Shown here: positions 17,134 through 25,659 of the stretch, in pieces
Numbering within the stretch: the first letter of the stretch is position 1
Layout: the number at the start of each line of letters is the position of its first letter
DNA from: Fidelibacterota bacterium
Lineage (GTDB): Bacteria; Bipolaricaulota; Bipolaricaulia; Bipolaricaulales; Bipolaricaulaceae
Assembly: GCA_024277405.1 (NCBI GenBank)
Contig: JAJRVI010000116.1
Coordinates: 1 to 30,610 of the forward strand
DNA: 30,610 nt
Direction: 5' to 3'
Translations under genes and position numbers: made by a program
The notes under the pieces: generated by a model
Database searches by the model: none
What the model saw: only the letters and a program-made list of their open reading frames with translations
Told to the model about the DNA's origin: nothing

Positions 17134-17355
17134 ATGCCCATTTACCGTTTCCGATGCGTGCAGTGTGGCCGGGAATTCCGCGAGCTCGTGAACTGGGGCG
17201 ATGGGGATGGCGTGAATTGTCCCGCGTGTGGAACCGACAAGGTGGAGAGGCTCCTCCCCCGGTTCGGGGTGATATACAAGGGGAGCGGCTTCTACACCAC
17301 GGAATACAGGCGCAAGAACGCTTCGGAACCCTCCGACAACGAGGGGAAGGGTTGA
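17134..17355 (+). CDS. FmdB-family zinc-ribbon protein
   Basis: The 73-residue protein has the FmdB/CxxC_CxxC_SSSS zinc ribbon: MPIYRFRCVQCGREF with the first Cys pair (residues 8 and 11) and VNCPACG with the second (near 29-32), then the conserved VIYKGSGFYTTEYR motif and a hydrophilic tail. Such proteins are described as putative regulators; no function is firmly established for most. The ATG at 17134 follows AAGGAGGG closely. It lies directly before rpoC (46-base gap) in the place usually held by rpoB, and probably shares its transcript, so a link to transcription or translation is possible but only inferred. Confidence 0.9.
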   Translation: MPIYRFRCVQCGREFRELVNWGDGDGVNCPACGTDKVERLLPRFGVIYKGSGFYTTEYRRKNASEPSDNEGKG

Positions 17356-17401
17356 GCCCGCGGTAAAGGCCCGCACGGAGAAGGGGTGAGGTGAGAGGGG
17401 C

Positions 17402-20400
17402 ATGCCGATTTCCGGTGATGATATCCAGAAAATCCGCCTGGGGCTAGCGTCCCCCGAGGAGATCCTCTCCTGGTCCAAGGGGGAGGTCACCAACTCCGAG
17501 ACCATCAACTACCGGACCCATAAGCCCGAGAGGGGGGGTCTTTACGCCGAGGAGATCTTCGGCCCGGAGAACGACTACGAGTGCGCCTGCGGCAAGTACA
17601 AGGGGCGCAAGTACGAGGGGGTCACGTGCGAGAAGTGCGGGGTCCTCGTCACCACCTCCGAGGTGCGCCGGGTGAACATGGGGCACATCCGGCTCGCGAG
17701 CCCCGTGGTCCATTTCTGGTACCTGAAGGGCGTCGCCAGCCCACTCTCCCGGCTCCTCGGCATGAAACGCCGCGACCTCCGGCGTATCGCGTATTACGAG
17801 CCCGAGACCTCGCGGGAACGCCTCTTCATCGTGACACAATCCGCGAGCCCCAAGATAAAGCCCGGGGAGACCCTGTACGAGACCGAGGTGCGGATCCTGT
17901 CCTCCATCTTCTCCTTCGAGGTGGAACAAGCGATCCTCGTCACCGATGCCCCGGAGGCGCGAGCGCCGGTGTCCGGCCGGGTGGAGATCGAGGAGCGCAA
18001 GCTCCAAAACGGCGAATCCTTCCGGGTTGTGAAAGTGGGCGACCACGAGTTCCCCGTGACCCCCGATGCCGATGTCTACGTGGAGGACGGGGACGAGGTC
18101 CAGGAGGGGGAGCTCCTCTTCGAGCGCCCGGCGGGCGAGGTCTGCTCCCAGACCATGTTCGAGATGCTCCGGGCCCGCTACGACGGGATCAAGGGGGAGG
18201 AGATCCGCGAGACCGTGGATTACCTCACCTACCTCGTGATCCGGGTCCTGCGGGACGATGTCCCCCTGAAACTGGGCCAGATGATCACCACCCTGGAGAA
18301 GCGGGCCTACGAGCGGGCGTACCCCGGGGGGTTCGTGGCGGAGACCGGGGCTGAGGGGATCCAGGGGCTGCTGGCCAACCTCGACCTCGATGCCCTCTCC
18401 GAGGAGCTGTGGGAGGCGCTGGATCGCACCGCCAACCAGGGGGAGCGCCGCCGGATCCTCCACCGGCTGGAGGTGGTGGAGCAGCTCCGCCGCTCGGGAA
18501 ACCGCCCCGAAAACACGGTGCTCACGGTGATCCCGGTCCTCCCGCCGGGATTGCGTCCCATGATCCAGCTCGAGGGGGGAAAGTTCGCCACCACCGACCT
18601 GAACGACCTCTACCGCCGGATCATCAACCGCAATAACCGCCTGAAGAAGCTCATCGAGATGGGGGCCCCGGAGATCATCCTCCGGAACGAGCGGCGGATG
18701 CTCCAGGAGGCCGTGGACGCCCTCATCCACAACGAGAAGAAGGACAACCCCATCCGCGGGCGGGACAACCGCCCCCTCAAGTCCCTCTCCGAGCGCATCC
18801 AGGGCAAACATGGTCGGATGCGGCGCCATCTCCTGGGCCGCCGCGTGGACTACTCCGGCCGGGCGGTCATCGTGGTGAACCCCAAGCTCAAGCTCCACCA
18901 ATGTGGCCTCCCCAAGAAGATGGCCCTGGAGCTGTTCAAGCCCTTCATCATCCGGTACCTCACCGAGCGTTACCCCCACGTCCAGTTCGCGAACTACGAC
19001 GAGCTCAAGAACCGTGCCCTCGCGGGGGAGATCCCCGAGGTATGGGACATCCTGGAGGAGCTCATCAAGGAATACCCCGTGCTCCTGAACCGAGCCCCCA
19101 CCCTCCACCGGGTATCCATCCAGGCCTTCGAGCCGGTGCTGGTGGATGGGGACGCTATCCAGATCCATCCCCACGTGTGCCCACCCTACAACGCCGACTT
19201 CGACGGCGATCAGATGGCGGTCCACCTCCCGCTCTCCAAGGAGGCCGTGCAGGAGGCCAAGGAGCTCATGATGGCCCCGCGGAACATCCTCTCCCCCGCC
19301 CACGGGAACCCCCTGGCGGTCCCCACCCAGGACCAGGTCTACGGCTTCTACTACCTATCGGTGGAGAAGCCCGAGGGAAAGGGGAAGGGAAAGGCCTTCA
19401 GGAGCCTGGAGGAGGCGATCAAGGCCCACGAGCTCGGCCTCCTCGACATGCACGTCCCCGTGAAGATCAGGATCGACGGGGAGCTCGTGGAGACGACCCT
19501 CGGCCGGGCGATCCTGAACTCGGTGATCCCCAAAGAGCTCCGGGACTACAGGGCCACATTCAACTCCAAATACGTGCGGAAGCTCATCCTCGAGAGCTAT
19601 CTCCGGTACGGGTGGGAGCGTACCGCCGAACTCCTGGACAGGTTGAAGGAGCTCGGGTTCAAGTACGCCACGCTCTCCGGGCTCACCATCTCCCTGGTGG
19701 ACTGCGAGGTCCCCCCGAACAAGTGGGAGATCATCGAGGAGGCCAAGCGCAGGATCGAGGAGATCGAGAGGCTCTACCTGCGGGGGTTCGCCACCCCCGA
19801 GCAGCGCCGGGAGGCGGTGATCCGGATCTGGCAGGAGACCACCGATCGCCTGGAGAGGGCGACCATGCAGAACCTCTCCCGGAACCCCTTCAACCCCGTC
19901 TGGGGGATGGTGGCCTCCGGGGCCCGGGGCTCGGTTAACCAGGTGAAACAGCTCGCGGGCATGCGGGGCCTCATGGTCGACCCCAAGGGGCGCATCATCG
20001 AGTGGCCCGTGATCGCCAACTTCCGCGAGGGGCTCTCCATCTTCGAGTACTTCATCTCCACCCACGGGGGGCGGAAGGGGAACGCCGACACCGCGCTCCG
20101 CACCGCCGAGGCGGGGTATCTAACGCGCCGGCTCGTGGACGCCTGCGTCGATGTGGTCGTGCGTGAGCACGACTGCGGCACCCGCCAGGGGATCGAGATC
20201 GACCCCCTCTACTTCTCCCCCGGCGAGGTGATGGAGACCATTGCCGAGCGCATCTACGGCCGCGTCACCGCGGAGCCCGTGCGGCACCCGGCGACCGGTG
20301 AGGTGATCGTGGAACGCAACGTCCTCATCGGGCGCGAGCTCGCGGAGAGGCTGGGAACACTCGAGGCCGAGGTCTCGCTCGAGGAGGAGGGGATCGAGGA

Positions 20401-22366
20401 GCGGATCGGGTGGATGAAGGCGGTGGAGGACATACGCCATCCCGATACCGGCGCGGTACTGGTGCGGCGCGACGAGACCCTGACCCCCGAGCTCCTCGAG
20501 GACCTGCGCGCGGCGGGGGTGAAGGTGATCCGGGTGCGGCCCCGCATCGTCATCCGGTCCCCCATGACGTGCAAGACCCAGGAAGGGGTCTGCCAGCTCT
20601 GTTACGGGATGGAGATGGCCTTCCACCGGCTGGTGGAGCTCGGGACCGCGGTGGGGATCATCGCGGCCCAGTCCATCGGCGAGCCCGGGACCCAGCTCAC
20701 CATGCGGACGCACCACACGGGCGGCGTGGCGGGGCTCGACATCACCCAGGGCCTCCCCCGGGCCGAGGAGCTCTTCGAGGCCCGCAAGACCACCCAGGCC
20801 CCCCACGCCAACGTCGCCCCGATCTCCGGCTACGTCACCGCGGTGGAGACCACCCGGGAGGGGAAGGAACAGGTGGAACTCACCTCCGCGCCCCGCACGG
20901 TCAAGGTCCCGGTGGCCCTCTTCCGCCTCGCGGAGGGCGAGGAGGTGGACTTCCGCACCTTCGCCCAGCTCAAGTCCCCGGTGGAGGGAACGGCTTTCAT
21001 CTTCACCGAGGACGGCGTCCGGTACCTCGCGGTCCTCGACACACGCGGGCAGGACAAGCTCTACTTCCTCCCTCCGGGGGCGAAGCCCGCGGTGGAGCAC
21101 CGAGCCCACGTGAAAAAGGGCGACCCCCTGTCCGAGGAATACACCCTGCCCCCCGTCAGATCCCCGGCCGCGGGGGTGGTGGAGATCAAGTCCACCGATG
21201 GGTCCCCCATCATCTTCGTCCACGACAAGAGGGGACGCACCCACTTCGCGGAGGTCCCCCAGGGCGCGGAGATCCTCGTCTCCGACGGGGATGAGGTGGA
21301 GGAGGGCCAGGAGCTCACCGCGCCGGCGGGGCCGTTCCAGGTGTTGGCCGAGGCGGAGGGCACCGCCCTGGTGGGAGAGGGGGCGGTGGCGGTGATGTCC
21401 CCCTCCACCCGGGGGATCGTGGTCCCCCTGACCACGGATGTGATCCCCACCGTGGAGACCGGGGATCACGTGCGCGAGGGCCACGCGGTGCTCCTCATCG
21501 ACGTGCCCCAGGGGGAGAGCGTCCTCCTGGAGCGGGTGGAGCTGGAGGAGGGACTCGCCACGGTCCGGTTCCGTTACCGGACGCGGATCGTGTGCGACCA
21601 ACCCGCGGTGGTGCGGGTGGGGGACAAGGTGGAACGGGGCGAGGCGATCTCCAAGGGCGTCATCCCGCCCCAGCGGCTCATGGAGGTGGCGGGGGTGAAG
21701 AAGACCCAGGATTACCTCCTCACCGAGCTCCACAAGGTCTACAAATCCCAGGGCGTGGACATAAACGACAAGCACTTCGAGGTGGTCATCCGCCAGATCC
21801 TGAACAACGTGCGCATCATCGACCCCGGCGAATCAAATTTCCTCCTGAACGACGTGGTGCCGCTGGAGGTGTTCGAGGCGGAGATCAAGCGCCTAGCCGA
21901 GGAAAACGCCCGCATCCGCCAGGAACGGGAGGAGATCGTGGGGGACGTGCTGTTGGCCCCGGTGCGCCGTGGGGACATGGTGATCGCCGAGGCGGGGGAG
22001 GTGCTCACCGCGGACCTCCTGGAGCGCATGGTGAACCTGGGGGTTCGCCAGGTGCGGGTGGAGCACCATGGCGAGCCCCGGACCGTGCGCATCTCCGAGT
22101 ACCGCCTGCCCCAGGGCGAGCGGGAGCTCCTGCGGATCTCGCGGGCCGCGATCCTGCGGAAGTCCTGGCTCGCCGCGGCCTCGTTCGAACGCACCACCAA
22201 GGTCCTCGCCGACGCCGCGCTCCGGGGGGAGGAGGATCCCCTCACGAGCCTGAAGCCGTGCCTCATGGTGGGGAAGAAGGTCCCCGTGGGCACCGGGTTC
22301 GTGTTCCCCGATGAGGCCGAGGGCGAGGGGGAAGAGGTTGGAAAGAGCGAAGAGGAGAAGATATAA
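17402..22366 (+). CDS. rpoC: DNA-directed RNA polymerase subunit beta'
   Basis: The catalytic largest subunit of RNA polymerase, 1654 residues, longer than the E. coli protein (about 1407). Visible core parts: N-terminal zinc site (Cys61, 63, 76, 79), the RPENTVLTVIPVLPPGLRPM lid/rudder region, the Mg-binding NADFDGDQ (597-604), the bridge-helix and trigger-loop area (near 1095-1115, MRTHHTGGVAG), and the second zinc site (Cys925, 1057, 1064, 1067). There is a sandwich-barrel hybrid motif insertion near 180-250, a long beta-rich expansion between about 1139 and 1420, and about 60 extra residues between DPGESNF (near 1474) and the SWLAAASF motif (near 1588). The start has GAGGTGAGAGG upstream. 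rpoB is not upstream. A promoter for rpsL overlaps its stop codon. Confidence 0.98.
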   Translation: MPISGDDIQKIRLGLASPEEILSWSKGEVTNSETINYRTHKPERGGLYAEEIFGPENDYECACGKYKGRKYEGVTCEKCGVLVTTSEVRRVNMGHIRLASPVVHFWYLKGVASPLSRLLGMKRRDLRRIAYYEPETSRERLFIVTQSASPKIKPGETLYETEVRILSSIFSFEVEQAILVTDAPEARAPVSGRVEIEERKLQNGESFRVVKVGDHEFPVTPDADVYVEDGDEVQEGELLFERPAGEVCSQTMFEMLRARYDGIKGEEIRETVDYLTYLVIRVLRDDVPLKLGQMITTLEKRAYERAYPGGFVAETGAEGIQGLLANLDLDALSEELWEALDRTANQGERRRILHRLEVVEQLRRSGNRPENTVLTVIPVLPPGLRPMIQLEGGKFATTDLNDLYRRIINRNNRLKKLIEMGAPEIILRNERRMLQEAVDALIHNEKKDNPIRGRDNRPLKSLSERIQGKHGRMRRHLLGRRVDYSGRAVIVVNPKLKLHQCGLPKKMALELFKPFIIRYLTERYPHVQFANYDELKNRALAGEIPEVWDILEELIKEYPVLLNRAPTLHRVSIQAFEPVLVDGDAIQIHPHVCPPYNADFDGDQMAVHLPLSKEAVQEAKELMMAPRNILSPAHGNPLAVPTQDQVYGFYYLSVEKPEGKGKGKAFRSLEEAIKAHELGLLDMHVPVKIRIDGELVETTLGRAILNSVIPKELRDYRATFNSKYVRKLILESYLRYGWERTAELLDRLKELGFKYATLSGLTISLVDCEVPPNKWEIIEEAKRRIEEIERLYLRGFATPEQRREAVIRIWQETTDRLERATMQNLSRNPFNPVWGMVASGARGSVNQVKQLAGMRGLMVDPKGRIIEWPVIANFREGLSIFEYFISTHGGRKGNADTALRTAEAGYLTRRLVDACVDVVVREHDCGTRQGIEIDPLYFSPGEVMETIAERIYGRVTAEPVRHPATGEVIVERNVLIGRELAERLGTLEAEVSLEEEGIEERIGWMKAVEDIRHPDTGAVLVRRDETLTPELLEDLRAAGVKVIRVRPRIVIRSPMTCKTQEGVCQLCYGMEMAFHRLVELGTAVGIIAAQSIGEPGTQLTMRTHHTGGVAGLDITQGLPRAEELFEARKTTQAPHANVAPISGYVTAVETTREGKEQVELTSAPRTVKVPVALFRLAEGEEVDFRTFAQLKSPVEGTAFIFTEDGVRYLAVLDTRGQDKLYFLPPGAKPAVEHRAHVKKGDPLSEEYTLPPVRSPAAGVVEIKSTDGSPIIFVHDKRGRTHFAEVPQGAEILVSDGDEVEEGQELTAPAGPFQVLAEAEGTALVGEGAVAVMSPSTRGIVVPLTTDVIPTVETGDHVREGHAVLLIDVPQGESVLLERVELEEGLATVRFRYRTRIVCDQPAVVRVGDKVERGEAISKGVIPPQRLMEVAGVKKTQDYLLTELHKVYKSQGVDINDKHFEVVIRQILNNVRIIDPGESNFLLNDVVPLEVFEAEIKRLAEENARIRQEREEIVGDVLLAPVRRGDMVIAEAGEVLTADLLERMVNLGVRQVRVEHHGEPRTVRISEYRLPQGERELLRISRAAILRKSWLAAASFERTTKVLADAALRGEEDPLTSLKPCLMVGKKVPVGTGFVFPDEAEGEGEEVGKSEEEKI

Positions 22367-22367
22367 T
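22338..22367 (+). promoter_or_regulatory. Promoter across the rpoC stop codon, for rpsL-rpsG-fusA
   Basis: TTGGAA (22338-22343) and consensus TATAAT (22362-22367) are 18 bases apart. The -10 box contains the rpoC stop codon (22364-22366). The transcript would begin near 22374, right before GCAGGAGG of rpsL, giving a leader of only about 14 bases. Confidence 0.75.
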
Positions 22368-22387
22368 CCCACCTCGCAGGAGGTCCT

Positions 22388-22762
22388 ATGCCGACGATAA
22401 ATCAGCTCGTCAAACACGGGAGAAAGAAGCCGACGTGGAAGTCGAAGTCGCCCGCGCTGGAGGGCTGTCCGCAGCGGCGGGGGGTGTGTCTGCGGGTCTT
22501 CACCCAGACCCCCAAGAAGCCCAACTCCGCCCTGCGGAAGGTGGCCAGGGTGCGCCTTTCCAACGGGAACGAGGTCACGGCCTACATCCCTGGGGAGGGG
22601 CACAACCTCCAGGAGCACTCCCTCGTGCTCGTGCGCGGGGGCCGCGTGAAGGACCTCCCCGGCGTCAAATACCACATCATCCGCGGCGCCCTGGACGCCG
22701 CCGGGGTGGAGGGGCGCCGCCAAGGCCGTTCCAAGTACGGGGCCAAGCGCCCGAAGGAGTGA
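22388..22762 (+). CDS. rpsL: 30S ribosomal protein S12
   Basis: S12 sits at the decoding centre. The 124-residue protein is a full-length typical S12: MPTINQLVKHGR start, the QTPKKPNSALRKVARV loop carrying the Lys tied to streptomycin response (wild-type K), the second loop GGRVKDLPGVKYH with the Asp that is often methylthiolated, and GRSKYGAKRPKE at the end. A GCAGGAGG site precedes the ATG. First gene of the str segment, with rpsG six bases downstream. Nothing suggests streptomycin resistance. Confidence 0.98.
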   Translation: MPTINQLVKHGRKKPTWKSKSPALEGCPQRRGVCLRVFTQTPKKPNSALRKVARVRLSNGNEVTAYIPGEGHNLQEHSLVLVRGGRVKDLPGVKYHIIRGALDAAGVEGRRQGRSKYGAKRPKE

Positions 22763-22768
22763 TGGGAT

Positions 22769-23248
22769 ATGCCCGTTGAGGCTCACGACATCGTCATCCC
22801 CGGACGGGACGTGCCGCCGGACATCCGCTACGGCTCCAAGTTGGTGGAGAAGCTGATCAACTACGTGATGTGGGATGGGAAGAAATCCCTCGCCCGCCGC
22901 ATCGTCTACGGGGCATTCGACCTGATCGACAAGTGGGGAGAAGGCCCGGCCCTGGAGACCTTCATCAAGGCGGTCAAGAACTGTATGCCCAAGATGGAGG
23001 TGCGCTCCCGCCGCGTGGGCGGGGCCACCTATCAGGTGCCGTTTGAGGTCCCCCCTCACCGCCAGACGATGCTGGCGCTCCGCTGGATCGTCCAAGCCGC
23101 TCGGGAGCGCCCGGAGTACACCATGGTGGAGCGCCTGGCCCGGGAGATCGTGGACGCCGCGAAGGGGCAGGGGGGCGCGTACCAGCGTAAGGAAGAGACC
23201 CACCGCATGGCGGAAGCCAACCGCGCTTTCGCCCACTACCGCTGGTAG
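22769..23248 (+). CDS. rpsG: 30S ribosomal protein S7
   Basis: S7 starts assembly of the 30S head and contacts E-site tRNA. The 159-residue protein has the family segments DIRYGSKLVEKLINYVMWDGKKSLARRIVYGAF, VEVRSRRVGGATYQVP-like MEVRSRRVGGATYQVPFEV, and the C-terminal KEETHRMAEANRAFAHYRW. Length is normal for bacteria. It lies six bases after rpsL and nine bases before fusA, the usual str order. Confidence 0.98.
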   Translation: MPVEAHDIVIPGRDVPPDIRYGSKLVEKLINYVMWDGKKSLARRIVYGAFDLIDKWGEGPALETFIKAVKNCMPKMEVRSRRVGGATYQVPFEVPPHRQTMLALRWIVQAARERPEYTMVERLAREIVDAAKGQGGAYQRKEETHRMAEANRAFAHYRW

Positions 23249-23257
23249 TCCGCGGCG

Positions 23258-25354
23258 ATGGATCCCTCATACGACCTCCGCCGGGTCCGTAACATAGGGA
23301 TCATCGCCCACATCGACGCGGGGAAGACCACCCTTACCGAGCGGATCCTCTATTACGCCGGCCGCATCCACCGCATGGGGGAGGTCCACGAGGGGACCGC
23401 CACCATGGACTGGATGGACCAGGAACGGGAGCGCGGCATCACCATCACCGCCGCCGCCACCACCGTCCGCTGGGGCGATCACCAGATAAACATCGTGGAT
23501 ACCCCCGGCCACGTGGACTTCACCGCCGAGGTGGAACGGTCACTGCGGGTCCTGGACGGGGCGGTGGTCCTCTTCTCCGGGGTGGAGGGGGTGGAATCCC
23601 AATCGGAGACCGTCTGGCACCAGGCCGACCGCTACCGCGTCCCCCGCATCGCGTTCGTGAACAAGCTCGACCGGGTCGAAGCGGATTTCCTCCGCACGGT
23701 GGAGATGATGGTGGAGCGCCTGGGGGCGGTGCCCCTGGTGCTCGTCTTTCCCTGGCGCGACAAGGACGATCGCCTCCTGGGGATGATCGACCTCCTCTCC
23801 CTCCGGGCGATCCGCTGGGACCAGGGGACGAAGGGCACCCGGTACGAGTACCTCCCGGTCCCGGAGGAGGTCGCCGCCGAGGCCGCCGCCGTCCGTGAGG
23901 GGCTGTTCGAGCGGTTGGCGGAGTTCTCCGACGAGCTCGCCGCCATCTACCTCGAGGAGGGCGAAATCCCGGAGGACAAAGCCATCCCCGTGATCCGGGA
24001 CCTCACCCTCTCCCTGCGCGCGGTGCCCGTCTTCGGGGGATCGGCCTTGGGAAACATCGGGGTCCAACCCCTCCTCGACGGCGTCATCCGCTACCTTCCC
24101 TCGCCCCTGGACGTCCCCCCGGTGCGGGGCCACTCCCCCGACGGGAAAGAGGAACTCGTGCGGCACCCCGACCCCGATGAGCCCTTCTCCGCCCTCGTGT
24201 TCAAAGTGATGGCCGACCCGTACGCCGATCGCCTCCTCTACACCCGGATCTACTCGGGGCGAATCGGGGAGGGGGACCAGGTCCTCAACGCGACCTCCGG
24301 GCGGATGGTGCGGATAACCCGGCTCTTCCGGCTCCACGCCAACCGCCGCGAGCGGATGCGTGAGGCGAGCGCGGGGGATATCGTGGGCCTCACCGCCACC
24401 GAACGGGTCCTCACCGGGGACACCCTCTGCGACCCGGAACACCCCATCCTCCTCGAGCGCATACAGTTCCCGGAACCGGTGGTCTTCATGGCGGTGGAGC
24501 CTCGCTCCTCGGCGGAGGAGGACAAGCTCCGGGATTCCCTGGAGCGGATCGCCCAAGAGGACCCCACGTTCCACGTACGCGAGGATCCCCAGACCGGCCA
24601 GATCCTCGTGGGCGGGGTGGGGGAGCTGCAGCTGGAGGTCCAGCTCCGCCGCCTGCGCGAGGAGTACAACGTCCCCCATCGCGCGGGAAAGCCGCAGGTG
24701 GCCTATAAGACGACCATCACCTGCCCCGTGGAGATCGAGGAGGAGTTCACCCGCACGCTGGCGGGCAAGGCCCAGTTCGCCCGGATTGTGGTGCGCTTCG
24801 AGCCCCTCCCCCGGGGCGAGGGGTTCCTGTTCGCCAACGAGGTCCCGGAGGAGGTCCTCCCCAAGCCCTTCGTCGAGGCGGTGCGAAAGGGGATCGAGGA
24901 GGGCCTCGGTTCGAGCCCCATCGGCGGCTTCCCCGTCACCGACATCAAGGCGACCCTGGTGGACGCGGCCTACCACCCCACGGACTCGACGGAGGTGGCC
25001 TTCGAGGCCTGCGGCACCCAGGCGCTGTGGCACGCCCTGGAGCGAGACAAGGCCGTGATATTGGAACCTTACGTGGAAGGGGATATAATGACCCCTCGCG
25101 AGTACCTCGGTGAGGTAGTCGCGGACCTGGGTCGCCGAAGGGGCGATATCCGGCGGATCGAATCCCGTGGGCCGGTGGAGATCGTCCATGTGACGATGCC
25201 ACTGGCCGAGACCTTCGGGTACGCAACCCAGCTTCGTTCGCTCACTCAAGGGCGGGCGAGTTGTTCCCTTCGGGTGACCCACTACGATGTGGTGCCCGAA
25301 AAACTAGCCGAGGAAATCCTAAAGGGTAGGGGATACGGAGATGCCCAGGGATAA
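23258..25354 (+). CDS. fusA: Elongation factor G (divergent)
   Basis: EF-G drives translocation on the ribosome with GTP. The 698-residue protein has full length and all five domains: G1 AHIDAGKT (17-24), RGITITAAATT switch region, DTPGHVDF, NKLD (usually NKMD) and the GGSALGNIGVQPLLDGV segment; domain III has GVGELQLEV, where nearly all EF-Gs read GMGELHLE; the domain IV tip reads HPTDSTEVAF and domain V ends FGYATQLRSLTQGRASCSLRVTHYDVVP. These changes are unusual for the EF-G of a str operon, but the position between rpsG and rpsJ and the full length favour the housekeeping EF-G. No strong Shine-Dalgarno precedes the ATG. Its 3' end overlaps rpsJ by 14 bases and contains a near-consensus promoter. 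tuf is not downstream. Confidence 0.95.
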   Translation: MDPSYDLRRVRNIGIIAHIDAGKTTLTERILYYAGRIHRMGEVHEGTATMDWMDQERERGITITAAATTVRWGDHQINIVDTPGHVDFTAEVERSLRVLDGAVVLFSGVEGVESQSETVWHQADRYRVPRIAFVNKLDRVEADFLRTVEMMVERLGAVPLVLVFPWRDKDDRLLGMIDLLSLRAIRWDQGTKGTRYEYLPVPEEVAAEAAAVREGLFERLAEFSDELAAIYLEEGEIPEDKAIPVIRDLTLSLRAVPVFGGSALGNIGVQPLLDGVIRYLPSPLDVPPVRGHSPDGKEELVRHPDPDEPFSALVFKVMADPYADRLLYTRIYSGRIGEGDQVLNATSGRMVRITRLFRLHANRRERMREASAGDIVGLTATERVLTGDTLCDPEHPILLERIQFPEPVVFMAVEPRSSAEEDKLRDSLERIAQEDPTFHVREDPQTGQILVGGVGELQLEVQLRRLREEYNVPHRAGKPQVAYKTTITCPVEIEEEFTRTLAGKAQFARIVVRFEPLPRGEGFLFANEVPEEVLPKPFVEAVRKGIEEGLGSSPIGGFPVTDIKATLVDAAYHPTDSTEVAFEACGTQALWHALERDKAVILEPYVEGDIMTPREYLGEVVADLGRRRGDIRRIESRGPVEIVHVTMPLAETFGYATQLRSLTQGRASCSLRVTHYDVVPEKLAEEILKGRGYGDAQG
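25061..25089 (+). promoter_or_regulatory. Promoter inside fusA, for the S10 segment
   Basis: TTGGAA (25061-25066) and consensus TATAAT (25084-25089) are 17 bases apart within the domain V-proximal coding sequence of fusA. The transcript would start near 25096, about 245 bases before rpsJ. The same TTGGAA/TATAAT pair occurs before rpsL. Confidence 0.7.
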
Positions 25355-25649
25355 GATCAGGATCAAACTGAAGAGCTACGACCACGAGCTGGTGGATCTC
25401 GCGGTGCGGAAGATCGTGGAGCGGGCCCTGAGCACCAGGGCCAAGGTGGTGGGTCCGATCCCGCTTCCCACCGAGCGGAGGCTCTATACGGTGCTGCGGT
25501 CGCCGCACGTGGACAAGCGCTCCATGGAACACTTCGAGCGCAAGATCCACAAGAGGCTCATCGACATCGTGGAGCCCACGGCCGAGACCATAAACGCCCT
25601 GATGGAGATCGAGCTTCCCACGGGGATCGACGTCGAGATCAAGCTGTGA
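25341..25649 (+). CDS. rpsJ: 30S ribosomal protein S10
   Basis: S10 lies in the 30S head and also acts with NusB in antitermination. The 102-residue protein is typical: DKIRIKLKSYDHELVDLAVRKIV, the VGPIPLPTERRLYTVLRSPHVDKRS loop and the LPTGIDVEIKL ending. Its ATG lies inside the end of fusA (14-base overlap), so it may be translated by coupling as well as from the internal promoter. AGGGG is eight bases upstream. Confidence 0.98.
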   Translation: MPRDKIRIKLKSYDHELVDLAVRKIVERALSTRAKVVGPIPLPTERRLYTVLRSPHVDKRSMEHFERKIHKRLIDIVEPTAETINALMEIELPTGIDVEIKL

Positions 25650-25659
25650 GGGGGAAGGG

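Noticed and set aside
17444..19303. A 619-codon open frame on the minus strand, opposite rpoC
   Set aside because: Same shadow effect; rpoC on the other strand is unmistakable.
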